Source: Aromatoleum petrolei (lineage in GTDB: Bacteria > Pseudomonadota > Gammaproteobacteria > Burkholderiales > Rhodocyclaceae). Taken from it: 64,000 bases of DNA. Below, in pieces: positions 1-7,762 of this stretch. The stretch spans positions 4,472,501 through 4,536,500 of the forward strand of contig NZ_CP059560.1 in the NCBI RefSeq assembly GCF_017894385.1, read 5' to 3'. Position numbers and translations under genes: made by a program. The notes under the pieces were generated by a model. The model saw only the letters and a program-made list of their open reading frames with translations, did not search any database and was not told where the DNA came from. Within the stretch, counting starts at the first letter, position 1. Every line of letters begins with the position of its first letter.

Positions 1-2
1 GC

Positions 3-86
3 ACCACCAACGACTTCGCTGCCCTGGTCGGTCATCCGCCCAAGTCGATCGACTGCCTTATCGCAGAATTCTTCCGCGCAGTCTGA
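3..86 (+). CDS. C-terminal end of a probable NAD(P)-binding oxidoreductase (partial)
   Basis: Only the last 27 residues and the TGA are inside the window. The reading frame is open from the edge, and the peptide contains ALVGHPPKSI followed by a hydrophobic-acidic tail. That resembles the extreme C-terminus of NmrA-like atypical short-chain dehydrogenases, which often end in a G-x-PP-x-S stretch. The family call is an inference from this short tail. The start and the cofactor site lie upstream of the window. Confidence 0.4.
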   Translation, partial: TTNDFAALVGHPPKSIDCLIAEFFRAV

Positions 87-124
87 GCGCCGAAACCATA
101 AAAACAGAAGCAGGGGGAAACGCA

Positions 125-667
125 ATGAATGCAAGCATCCAATACTCGAGACCGGCGGTGATCGTGCACTGGATGGTCGCCATCCTGGTGCTCGTCGCGC
201 TGCCGCTCGGCTACTACATGACCGACCTGTCCCTGTCGCCGCGGAAGCTGCAGCTCATCTCGTGGCACAAATGGATCGGCTTCACCGTACTGCTGCTCTT
301 CATTCCCCGCCTGTTCCTGCGCCTCACGCGCCCGGTGCCCGCGCCGGTCGACACCATGCCGGGCTGGCAACGCGCAGTCGCGTCGCTGACCCACGTCGTG
401 CTCTACGTGCTGATCATCGCCGTGCCTGTCACCGGATGGCTGATGAGCTCCGCCAAAGGCTTCCCGGTCGTCTATCTGGGGCTCATCCCGCTGCCCGACC
501 TCGTCGGAAAACACGAGGGCTTGGGCGACCTGCTCAAATCGGCCCACGAAGTCCTGACTTCCGGCCTGTTGATTCTCGTCGGCCTGCACATCGCCGCCGC
601 ACTCAAACATCACATCATCGACCGCGACGAAACGCTGGTGCGCATGGTGCCCCTGCTCAAACGCTGA
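125..667 (+). CDS. Cytochrome b561 family membrane protein
   Basis: A 180-residue integral membrane protein with four hydrophobic segments (about 12-32, 47-66, 87-107 and 145-162). His residues in and beside them (H15, H48, H90, H154) are suitable to ligate two b-type hemes. The length and the HW near the N-terminus match bacterial YodB/CybB-type cytochrome b561, which moves electrons between the quinone pool and periplasmic partners. The start is supported by an AGGGGGA ribosome site just upstream. Two YceI genes follow in the same direction after 26 and 60 bases. YceI proteins bind polyprenyl quinone-like lipids, and this b561-YceI pairing is common in proteobacteria. The physiological electron donor is unknown. 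Confidence 0.88.
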   Translation: MNASIQYSRPAVIVHWMVAILVLVALPLGYYMTDLSLSPRKLQLISWHKWIGFTVLLLFIPRLFLRLTRPVPAPVDTMPGWQRAVASLTHVVLYVLIIAVPVTGWLMSSAKGFPVVYLGLIPLPDLVGKHEGLGDLLKSAHEVLTSGLLILVGLHIAAALKHHIIDRDETLVRMVPLLKR

Positions 668-693
668 TCCGGACAATCAAAGGAACCCACACC

Positions 694-1287
694 ATGAAAG
701 CCCATAAAATCCTCGCTGCCGCCATCCTGTCGCTCGCGCTGCCCTTGGTGGGGGTGGGCGCACACGCCGCGCAACCCGCAGGTAGCTTCGATCAGGTGCA
801 GACCGCCAAGAACCGGATCGATTTCGTCTTCAAGCAGATGAACGTGCCGGTCAAGGGCCACTTCACGAAGGCCAAGGTCGATCTCGTCTTCGATCCGGCC
901 GCCCCCGCGAAATCGACCGTGCGTCTCGATCTCGACCTCGCCAGCATCGATGCCGGTTCCGCTGACGCGAACAGCGAGGTCGTCGGCAAGCCCTGGTTCG
1001 ACATCAAGTCCTTCCCCACCGCGACCTTCGTGTCGTCGTCCGTGAAACCGATCGGCGGCGACCGCTACGAAATGACCGGCAAGCTCACGATCAAGGGCAA
1101 AACACGCGACGTGACGACGCCGGTAACCGTCACGCAGAACGGCAACACCGCTGCGTTCGACGGTGGCTTCACCCTCAAGCGGCTGGAGTTCGCCATCGGC
1201 GACGGCAGCTGGTCCGACACCTCGATCGTCGCCGACGAAGTCAAGGTCAGCTTCCACGTCGAAGCTGAACGCCGCGCTGCGAAATAA
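694..1287 (+). CDS. YceI family periplasmic lipid-binding protein (first copy)
   Basis: A 197-residue protein with a signal peptide (positively charged start, hydrophobic core, probable cleavage after AHA near residue 26). A YceI lipocalin-like beta-barrel domain follows. Typical YceI features are visible: a VKGHFTKAK strand early on, a DIKSFPTATF segment mid-domain and a GKLTIKGKTRDV strand. YceI proteins bind isoprenoid or amide lipids in the periplasm. AAAGGAAC precedes the ATG. It lies between cytochrome b561 and a second YceI gene, probably in one operon. The two copies share fold-level motifs but differ considerably, so this looks like an old duplication or two separate acquisitions. 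Confidence 0.88.
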   Translation: MKAHKILAAAILSLALPLVGVGAHAAQPAGSFDQVQTAKNRIDFVFKQMNVPVKGHFTKAKVDLVFDPAAPAKSTVRLDLDLASIDAGSADANSEVVGKPWFDIKSFPTATFVSSSVKPIGGDRYEMTGKLTIKGKTRDVTTPVTVTQNGNTAAFDGGFTLKRLEFAIGDGSWSDTSIVADEVKVSFHVEAERRAAK

Positions 1288-1347
1288 ACCGCCTTGCATC
1301 AAGACCCACTTTCGTTCCGAACCAAACCTGAATTCAGGAGATTCAAG

Positions 1348-1926
1348 ATGAAGCAACTCAAGCGCCTCGCCCTCGCGTCCATTCTCGCCGCCACCGTCGT
1401 CGCCCCCGCGATGGCCACCCCGGAGACCTTCGATATCGACGGCTCGCACACCTTCGCGCGTTTCGCCTACAGCCACTTCGGCTATTCGAGGCAGGAGAGC
1501 CGCTTCAACAAGACCACCGGCACGATCAAGCTCGACCGCGCCGCCAAGTCCGGCGCGGTCGACGTCACGATCGACGCCAAGTCGGTCGATACCGGCTTTG
1601 AAATGTTCAACGGCCACATTCAGGGCGAGGATTTCTTCCACACCGAGAAGTACCCGACGATCACCTTCAAGTCGACCAAGCTGAACTTCAGCGGCGACAA
1701 GCTCGCCTCGGTCGACGGCAATCTGACCATCAAGGGCATCACCAAGCCCGTGAAGCTCGAGGTCAGCTCCTTCCACTGCATGGAACACCCCATGCTCAAG
1801 AAGGAAGCCTGCGGCGCCAACGCCTCCGCCGTCGTCAAGCGTTCCGATTTCGGTGCCGGCAAGTTTGCCCCCCACGTCGGCGACGAAGTCACCCTCGAGA
1901 TCGCCGTCGAGGCTGTCAAGCAGTAA
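1348..1926 (+). CDS. YceI family periplasmic lipid-binding protein (second copy)
   Basis: A 192-residue exported protein. The signal peptide ends around AMA at residue 22, and the mature protein begins ETFDIDGSHTFARF, close to the classical start of YceI. The strands GFEMFNGHIQGEDFF and KYPTITFKSTK carry the family's conserved core. Two Cys residues late in the domain (FHCMEH and KEACGA) could form a disulfide. A good ribosome site (TTCAGGAG) lies ahead of the ATG. The gene ends 48 bases before a strong rho-independent terminator, so it closes the b561-yceI-yceI unit. This copy is nearer to canonical E. coli YceI than the first one. Confidence 0.9.
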   Translation: MKQLKRLALASILAATVVAPAMATPETFDIDGSHTFARFAYSHFGYSRQESRFNKTTGTIKLDRAAKSGAVDVTIDAKSVDTGFEMFNGHIQGEDFFHTEKYPTITFKSTKLNFSGDKLASVDGNLTIKGITKPVKLEVSSFHCMEHPMLKKEACGANASAVVKRSDFGAGKFAPHVGDEVTLEIAVEAVKQ

Positions 1927-1974
1927 TCCGGCCGTTCCGTCTCCATTGATCCCGCCCCCTGGGGATCACTTTCG

Positions 1975-2001
1975 CCACCCCGTATTCCGGGGTGGTTTTT
2001 T
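1975..2001 (+). terminator. Rho-independent terminator after the YceI operon
   Basis: CCACCCCG pairs perfectly with CGGGGTGG across a five-base TATTC loop, and six T residues follow directly. It sits between the second yceI and the CDGSH gene, in the right orientation for the plus strand. Confidence 0.9.
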
Positions 2002-2025
2002 ATCCAACGCATGAGGAGTTGATGC

Positions 2026-2271
2026 ATGTCGAGCGAAACCGCAAAGATCGCCCAGAAATCCCCCTACGCAGTCGACATCGAGGCCGGCAAGAGCTACTGG
2101 TGGTGTTCCTGTGGCAAGAGCGCCAAGCAGCCGTTCTGTGACGGCGCCCACCAGGGCAGCAGCTTCACCCCGGTCGAGTACAAGGCCGAGGAAAGCAAAA
2201 CCGCCTACTTCTGCGGCTGTAAGCAGTCGGGCAACGGCGTGATGTGCGACGGCGCCCATCAGAAGCTGTAA
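2026..2271 (+). CDS. CDGSH-type iron-sulfur protein with two cluster motifs
   Basis: An 81-residue soluble protein with two copies of the CDGSH iron-sulfur signature. The first is WCSCGKSAKQPFCDGAH (about residues 26-42) and the second is FCGCKQSGNGVMCDGAH (about 62-78). In this family C-x-C, a further Cys and a His coordinate a redox-active, labile [2Fe-2S] cluster. Tandem-motif bacterial forms are monomeric with two clusters. There is no signal peptide, so it acts in the cytoplasm, probably in redox or Fe-S homeostasis. GAGGAG lies eight bases before the ATG. It is transcribed separately from the YceI genes because a terminator lies just upstream. Confidence 0.93.
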   Translation: MSSETAKIAQKSPYAVDIEAGKSYWWCSCGKSAKQPFCDGAHQGSSFTPVEYKAEESKTAYFCGCKQSGNGVMCDGAHQKL

Positions 2272-2537
2272 ATAGGTCTTCGTTCCGACGCGAGACCGCT
2301 CATTCGTGCGTCTCGTGATCGGGAACGATCAGCAATTCATTACTCGATGGGGAATTTCACCTGCCACGTCCCCCTTCTTGTGTGCAGTTGTAAAAACAGT
2401 CCGATTGGATCGAATGCCGGTGTGATAATCGCCCGATGAGCACGCACCGGCCAGCCGCCACTGCGGGACGCCCGCTCCCTTGAATCGGCAACCAGCGCAG
2501 ATCGCGTGCTCCGTCTCCAACCTATCGGGCTGCAAAC

Positions 2538-3059
2538 ATGAGACGTTGCGCCGCGGCCGTTGCTGCATGTCTTCCCTTGCTCGCGCATGGCGCCTGGAGT
2601 GCTGGCGACTACAGGCTTAATGCAGCGCGCAGGGACGCGCATGCCGTTGAGCACTTCGGCGCCCAGCTCGTGCTCACCCCCGACGAGACCCACTTCCTGA
2701 AGGCGTGGCGTGTGTCGAGCTCCCCCCTCGAGTTGCCTTCCACCGCCACCGTCAGGCGCGGGTCGTCGGTCACGGCCATGTTCGTCTTCCAGGGATGTGC
2801 GAGGGATGAGACTGGGCGGTGTGATGTCGTTGCCGACCTTGCGCTCGAGGGGCCGGACGGCGGTTACATTCCAGCCGGCTCAATGTCACTGTGGTCCGCT
2901 GCGTCCTTCCCGGGGCGTCTCCATCTCGGCAATGGCAGCATGCAGGTCAGCTTCGATCTGAACGACCGTACGGGCCAGTACAAGGTGATCGCAACGGTCC
3001 GTGATCGCGTGTCCGGGCAATCGCTGGTCCTGCGTTCGGGTCTGCAAGTCCTCGAATAG
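2538..3059 (+). CDS. Exported protein of unknown function
   Basis: A 173-residue protein that I do not recognise. A signal peptide is clear (MRRCAAAVAACLPLLAHGAW, cleavage near residue 18-22). The mature part is rich in beta-forming stretches and has two Cys residues (QGCARDE and RCDVV) that could pair in the periplasm. The C-terminal half reads like an immunoglobulin-like or bacterial macroglobulin strand set (TGQYKVIATVRDRVSG). It precedes a cytochrome and outer-membrane conduit cluster by about 430 bases, so a link to that cluster is possible but unproven. Confidence 0.6.
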   Translation: MRRCAAAVAACLPLLAHGAWSAGDYRLNAARRDAHAVEHFGAQLVLTPDETHFLKAWRVSSSPLELPSTATVRRGSSVTAMFVFQGCARDETGRCDVVADLALEGPDGGYIPAGSMSLWSAASFPGRLHLGNGSMQVSFDLNDRTGQYKVIATVRDRVSGQSLVLRSGLQVLE

Positions 3060-3487
3060 CTGCCCGGGCATCGCCCCCGCCGGCATCGCCCCTATCTCAG
3101 GGTCTTCCCGCATCGGTATTGCCCGACGGCAACGTGGCGAATGCCGCCGTTGTTGCTTCCCGCAGCGACGACTGCCGGGGACACGGTCGGCAAGGCGCCG
3201 ACCCGTCTGCTTCATGCGCATATCACGACATGCTGATTGATATGTGTCGCATATACATTAATTTAGCCGTCAGTAATATGCGCGAGGCGGGAAAATACGA
3301 ATCCTGTATAAAAAAGCGCCAGTGTGTCAAGGCGTTGTGTTGCAAAGAGGCAATTGTGTCTTTTTGTACGCTCGTATCGAACACCCTTTCAAAATTTGGG
3401 GGTATATTCCACCAGCAAAATATCCGGAGAGCGTCGTTCCGACGCCCACGGGTATTTGGATGTGCATATATCGAAAGGAGAATCAGC
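3060..3487 (+). promoter_or_regulatory. AT-rich control region upstream of the cytochrome/conduit cluster
   Basis: This 428-base stretch holds no convincing gene. The first half has normal composition. From about 3230 to 3480 it becomes clearly richer in A and T than its surroundings, with runs such as a six-A tract near 3310 and TATATT near 3401. A dyad ATATG-TGTCG-CATAT lies at 3240-3254. I cannot assign a specific -35/-10 pair or a named regulator site. Position and composition argue that it carries the promoter of the downstream cytochrome operon. Confidence 0.4.
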
Positions 3488-3829
3488 GTGAAGGCACGAA
3501 TTCTTGCGAGCATGATCCTGGTCGGACTGACGGCAACCCTCGCGACCCCGGCTGCAATGGCCGTGGACGCCGATGCAGCCAAGGCCACCGCCAAGCGCAA
3601 TGACTGCTTCAAGTGCCATGCGGTCGACAAGACCAAGAAGGGCCCGTCCTACAAGAAGATTGCCGCCAAGTTCAAGGACAAGGCGGACGCAGAGCAGAAG
3701 ATGGTCGAGCAGATCACCAAGGAACATAAGGTGAAACTCGAGGACGGCACCGAGGAAACGCACAAGGTGATCGATACCAGCGACAAGGCCGAGATCAAGA
3801 ATCTTGTCGACTGGATCCGCGCTCAGTAA
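3488..3829 (+). CDS. Small periplasmic c-type cytochrome, class I-like, atypical axial ligand
   Basis: A 113-residue precursor with a GTG start chosen because GGAG lies seven bases upstream. A signal peptide (cleavage near AMA, about residue 23) is followed by one heme motif, CFKCH, at about residues 37-41. The KGPSYKKIAAKF stretch and the C-terminal helix (AEIKNLVDWIRAQ) match cytochromes of the c551/c552 type. Those normally have a conserved Met about 15-20 residues before the end. Here that region reads EETHKVIDTSD with no Met, so His may be the distal ligand. It precedes the decaheme gene by 66 bases and probably carries electrons to or from it. Confidence 0.85.
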   Translation: MKARILASMILVGLTATLATPAAMAVDADAAKATAKRNDCFKCHAVDKTKKGPSYKKIAAKFKDKADAEQKMVEQITKEHKVKLEDGTEETHKVIDTSDKAEIKNLVDWIRAQ

Positions 3830-3895
3830 CGCGGCAAGAGATCCGGCGCGCATCGCTCTGGCGCGCGCCACTCATCAGCAAATCAGGGGGTTTAT

Positions 3896-4855
3896 ATGAA
3901 ATCGCTAGGAAAAGCGTTGCGCACCTGCGCATTCGCGGTCCTCGCCGGCAGCCTGTTCCCGGCGCTGACTGCGACCGCTGCCGAGAAGGAAGCGCCCAAG
4001 GACATCGTCCTCACCGGCGACGCCAAGTGTACGACCTGTCACGACGAAAACGATTCGCCCGAGGCGCTGCGCATCGGCAAGACGAAGCACGGCACTGTCG
4101 CCGACAAGCGCACCCCGGGATGTACCAACTGCCACGGCGAGAGCGAGAAGCACGTCAAGGAAGCCGGTCGCGGCAGCGGTCCGACCCCGCCCGTGGACGT
4201 CGGTTTCACGAAGAAGAACAAGACGACTTCGGCCGAGGCCCAGAACGCCTCCTGTCTGAGCTGCCACCAGGGCAGCACCCGCATTTTCTGGCAGAACAGC
4301 ACGCATGCTCGCCGCGACGTGACCTGTGTTTCCTGTCACACGATCCACGACGGCCACGACAAGGTTCGCGAGGCCAAGTCGCAGCCCGAAGTGTGTTCGA
4401 ACTGCCACAAAGAGCAGCGCGCCCAGTTCGCTCGTCCCTCGCACCATCCGGTGCCGGAAGGCCAGATGAGCTGTTCGTCCTGCCACAACGTGCACGGCGA
4501 CAACCCGTCGCAGCTCCAGAAGTCCAGCGTGAACGACACCTGCTACTCCTGCCACATGGAGAAACGCGGCCCGTTCGTGCATAACCATCAGCCGGTTTCC
4601 GAGGACTGCGCGATCTGCCACAACCCGCATGGCACCAACGTCGCCAACCTGCTGAAGGCGCGGGCGCCGTACCTGTGCCAGGAATGCCATAGCCACGATA
4701 GCCATCCGAGCCAACTGGCTGGCCTTCCGACCGGAAGGACCGCCAGCACGGATCTGCTGGGAACCGTTGGCCGTGGTTGCCTGAATTGCCATACGAACAT
4801 CCATGGCGGCAACAGCACCGTGAACAGTGCCACTGCCGGACGCTTCCGTCGCTGA
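3896..4855 (+). CDS. Decaheme c-type cytochrome, MtrA/DmsE/MtoA family
   Basis: A 319-residue exported protein with exactly ten CxxCH heme motifs, at about residues 45, 76, 120, 144, 167, 193, 216, 238, 261 and 295. A signal peptide precedes them (cleavage near residue 29). Ten hemes at this length are the hallmark of the MtrA/DmsE/PioA/MtoA family. These proteins sit in the periplasm, inserted into an outer-membrane barrel, and form a heme wire across the membrane. The next gene, 20 bases on, encodes the expected barrel. No extracellular multiheme reductase (MtrC or OmcA) follows, as in the MtoAB and PioAB iron-oxidation systems. Direction of electron flow and substrate cannot be read from sequence. 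Confidence 0.93.
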   Translation: MKSLGKALRTCAFAVLAGSLFPALTATAAEKEAPKDIVLTGDAKCTTCHDENDSPEALRIGKTKHGTVADKRTPGCTNCHGESEKHVKEAGRGSGPTPPVDVGFTKKNKTTSAEAQNASCLSCHQGSTRIFWQNSTHARRDVTCVSCHTIHDGHDKVREAKSQPEVCSNCHKEQRAQFARPSHHPVPEGQMSCSSCHNVHGDNPSQLQKSSVNDTCYSCHMEKRGPFVHNHQPVSEDCAICHNPHGTNVANLLKARAPYLCQECHSHDSHPSQLAGLPTGRTASTDLLGTVGRGCLNCHTNIHGGNSTVNSATAGRFRR

Positions 4856-4875
4856 CCGGTCCGAGGGAGATTGAC

Positions 4876-7020
4876 ATGAAAACTATCACTACGACATTCA
4901 GGCTGACTGCGGTGGCGGCAGCCCTGATCGCAGCATACGGATCCGCCTCCGCGCAAGACGACGAGATCAAGCAGCTCACCGAGCCGGACAGCTCCATCTC
5001 GGTCGGGGCCGGTTATTGGTCGAACGACCGTCAGCAGCAGGGCGTCTTCGACGGTATGCGTGACGACCATGGCTATGCGCTGATCGATGCCGACGTCGTC
5101 AAGCGCGACGACGCCACTGGCACCTGGTTCAAGTTCAAGGGTGACAGTCTCGGACTGGAGAGTCGCAAGATCTCGGTTGAAGTGCAGCAGCAGGGCAACA
5201 TGGGCGGATTCGTGAGCTATTCACGCATCCCGCGTGAGAGTCCGCTTGAGATCCGCTCGGGAATCCGCGGCGTGGGATCCGAACGCATGACCATCAGCGG
5301 CGCTGGCGCCAGTGCGCTGCCCTTCCATGACGTCGATCTGGCCACGTACCGTGATCTTATCCATGTCGGGTTCAGCAAGAACCTGCTCAAGGACGTCGAC
5401 CTCAAGCTCAGCTTCAAGAACGAGGAAAAGAACGGCAGCCGTCATTGGGGCATGGGCAGCCAGCCGTTGTTCATTGCCGAGCCTATCGACAGCACCACGC
5501 AGCAACTCGATGTGACGCTCGAATACAGTGGCGAGAAGTTGCAGGTTGCCGGCGGCTATGCGGGAAGTTGGTACCGTAATCAGAACGACATGGCCTTCGC
5601 GCTGGTGAACGGCGCAGCCCAGCCAGGATCGACGAGCTCGCCCAATCCGGCGCCGCTGTCACTGCCGCTCGACAACGAGGCGCATCAGTTCTTCCTGAAT
5701 GCAGGTTACTCGTTTACGCCTTCGACGCGCGGAACGCTCAAGGTTTCACGCAGTGTGGCAACGCAGGACGAGACCATCCCGAGCATTGGCCTGGCCGCTC
5801 CTAACAATGCGTTCGTTGGCGCTCCGAGCAAACTCGATGGCGAGATCGTGACCTCGCTCGTAGAGCTGGGACTTAGTTCTCGACCGACCAGCAAGTTGTC
5901 GCTGAACGCGAACCTGCGCTACCACGATGTCGATGACAATACGCCCCTGTTCGGATTCGTAGGCAACAATACGACGCGTGCAGTGACGGTGCATAACACG
6001 CCGCACTCGTATGAGACGAAATCGGGGAAGGTCGAGGCTTCGTACCTGTTGCCGGAACGTTTCAAGCTGATCGGCGGAGTCGAGTTCAAGGATCAGGATC
6101 GGTCGGCGCCGAAGTTCGTGGACGAACGTTACGTGCCGTTCGCGGAGAGCATAGAGGAAACGACGTATCGCCTGCAGTTGCGGCGCTCCATGTCGGAAAC
6201 GCTCAACGGCTCGATCGCATTCCTGCACAGCAGCCGCGATGGTTCCGCGCGCGTCTCGCCGCATGATCCTGAAATCTTTGACGCGATCAATCCGTTGCAT
6301 ATCGCCGACCGTACGCGCAACAAGTGGCGGCTGTCGCTTGATTGGGCTCCGGTCGAGGCCTTCAGCATGCAGTTCAACGTCGAGGACTCGCACGACGACT
6401 ATCAGCGGGAGAATGATCGACCTTTCGGCCTGAAGGATGGCCGCGCGACGCTGGTGTCGATCGATGCGCGGTATGCCTTCTCCGACAATTGGCAAGTGAC
6501 CGGCTGGGCCTCGCATGATGTGACGCGGGCCAAGCAGCTTGCCGGTCGGTGGGCGAGAGATTCTGACGAGTTCAGTGACATCAATCTCGTGAAGGACGCG
6601 GATCTCAAGGACACCGGCAATTCCGTCGGTCTCGGGTTGCGTGGCGCCTTGACTCCGAAGCTCAAGATCGGTGCCGACCTGGAGTGGACTCGCACGGAAA
6701 GTTCGTATGACGAAGACACCACCGTCACTGGGACACTGCCGGTCTTCCCGACGTCCTCTGGAGTGACCGGCCGTCGTCTGCCGGACATCGAAAATAGGCT
6801 CACCCGTCTGTCGATGTTCGCGCGCTACGCCATCCGGAAGAACGCCGACGTCCAGCTCGATCTGATCCATGAGCGCTGGAAGACCGACGACTGGAGCTGG
6901 AGCTTTGCCGACGGGTCGAACTTCACCTACGGCACGACGACCGACGGTACCACCGTTTCGATCAAGCCGAAGCAGACGGCCAACTTCATTGGTGCACGCT
7001 ACATCTACAAGTTCCAGTAA
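4876..7020 (+). CDS. MtrB/PioB-type decaheme-associated outer-membrane beta-barrel
   Basis: A 714-residue precursor. The signal peptide ends near AQ at residue 27. The rest is dominated by alternating amphipathic strands typical of a large barrel, ending in ARYIYKFQ, where the aromatic strand resembles a Bam-recognition terminus. Length (about 690 mature residues) and position directly after a decaheme cytochrome identify it as the MtrB/PioB sheath. Shewanella MtrB has a CxxC near its mature N-terminus; I see no such motif here. The start has a GAGGGAGA ribosome site. Codon use is slightly less GC-rich than in its neighbours, as is common for barrel genes. A terminator follows. Confidence 0.9.
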   Translation: MKTITTTFRLTAVAAALIAAYGSASAQDDEIKQLTEPDSSISVGAGYWSNDRQQQGVFDGMRDDHGYALIDADVVKRDDATGTWFKFKGDSLGLESRKISVEVQQQGNMGGFVSYSRIPRESPLEIRSGIRGVGSERMTISGAGASALPFHDVDLATYRDLIHVGFSKNLLKDVDLKLSFKNEEKNGSRHWGMGSQPLFIAEPIDSTTQQLDVTLEYSGEKLQVAGGYAGSWYRNQNDMAFALVNGAAQPGSTSSPNPAPLSLPLDNEAHQFFLNAGYSFTPSTRGTLKVSRSVATQDETIPSIGLAAPNNAFVGAPSKLDGEIVTSLVELGLSSRPTSKLSLNANLRYHDVDDNTPLFGFVGNNTTRAVTVHNTPHSYETKSGKVEASYLLPERFKLIGGVEFKDQDRSAPKFVDERYVPFAESIEETTYRLQLRRSMSETLNGSIAFLHSSRDGSARVSPHDPEIFDAINPLHIADRTRNKWRLSLDWAPVEAFSMQFNVEDSHDDYQRENDRPFGLKDGRATLVSIDARYAFSDNWQVTGWASHDVTRAKQLAGRWARDSDEFSDINLVKDADLKDTGNSVGLGLRGALTPKLKIGADLEWTRTESSYDEDTTVTGTLPVFPTSSGVTGRRLPDIENRLTRLSMFARYAIRKNADVQLDLIHERWKTDDWSWSFADGSNFTYGTTTDGTTVSIKPKQTANFIGARYIYKFQ

Positions 7021-7048
7021 CAGGTTCACGTAGAAGACGTAGCCCGGA

Positions 7049-7078
7049 ACGGGGCGGCGCGAGCCGCCCCGTTTGTAT
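7049..7078 (+). terminator. Terminator after the conduit operon
   Basis: GGGGCGGC and GCCGCCCC form an eight-base-pair stem (extendable by AC/GT) around a GCGA tetraloop. A T-rich tail (TTTGTATTT) follows. It lies 29 bases past the barrel gene stop, between it and the convergent moaC. Confidence 0.85.
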
Positions 7079-7188
7079 TTGAGGTCAGGGCAGGAAAAGC
7101 GCGGTCCGTTGCAGTCTGACCTGAGCGGGGGCGCTCCGGCAGCAATACGTGTATGCCCGGAACCGGCTCCGAACGACTGGCGTGGGGG

Positions 7189-7683
7189 TTACTGGCCCGC
7201 GAACCAGTGGCCAGATTTGCCGCCCAGCTTCTCCATCAGCTGGATGCCATCCATGCGCATGCCCCGATCGACGGCCTTGCACATGTCGTAAATGGTTAGC
7301 AGCGCCACGTTGACGGCGGTGAGCGCTTCCATTTCCACACCCGTCCGGCCGACCGTTTCAGCCGTGACGCTGCAGTCGATGCGGTTTTGCGCCTCGTCGA
7401 GTTCGAACTCGACGGCAACGCGGGTGAGCGCGATCGGGTGGCACAGGGGGATCAGGTCGCTGGTGCGCTTCGATGCCTGAATTGCCGCGATGCGCGCAAT
7501 GCCGAGGACGTCGCCCTTTTTCGCACTACCGGACTTGACCATCGCGAAGGTCTCCGGCTTCATGCTGATTGAGCCGTGGGCGACGGCGACGCGGCGGGTT
7601 TCGCTCTTGTCGCCAACGTCTACCATGTGGGCTTGGCCTTGCGCGTCGAAGTGGGTGAGGGCGGAAGCTTTCTGCTCGGTCAT
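7189..7683 (-). CDS. moaC: Cyclic pyranopterin monophosphate synthase MoaC
   Basis: A 164-residue cytoplasmic enzyme of molybdenum cofactor synthesis. It converts the cyclic GTP intermediate made by MoaA into cyclic pyranopterin monophosphate. The whole family core is present: [16 protein letters not shown] at the N-terminus, the [13 protein letters not shown] active-site segment, [11 protein letters not shown] and [10 protein letters not shown] near the end. The ATG at 7683 gives the usual MoaC length. The open frame extends upstream, but the added residues do not resemble the family. It stands alone, converging on the conduit operon and divergent from the M48 protease. Its product would be needed by the molybdoenzyme at 35.4 kb. 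Confidence 0.96.
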   Translation of the reverse strand: MTEQKASALTHFDAQGQAHMVDVGDKSETRRVAVAHGSISMKPETFAMVKSGSAKKGDVLGIARIAAIQASKRTSDLIPLCHPIALTRVAVEFELDEAQNRIDCSVTAETVGRTGVEMEALTAVNVALLTIYDMCKAVDRGMRMDGIQLMEKLGGKSGHWFAGQ

Positions 7684-7762
7684 GGCTCGGTGTGCGCGTT
7701 GTCGTACAGTGCGATACATTCCGCGCTGAACGGTTGGTGGTGGGCCGGTATCATAGCATCCG

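Noticed and set aside
3119..3487. N-terminal extension of the small cytochrome back to 3119
   Set aside because: The extended residues are unlike any cytochrome and run through an AT-rich non-coding stretch. The GTG at 3488 has a ribosome site and starts a proper signal peptide.
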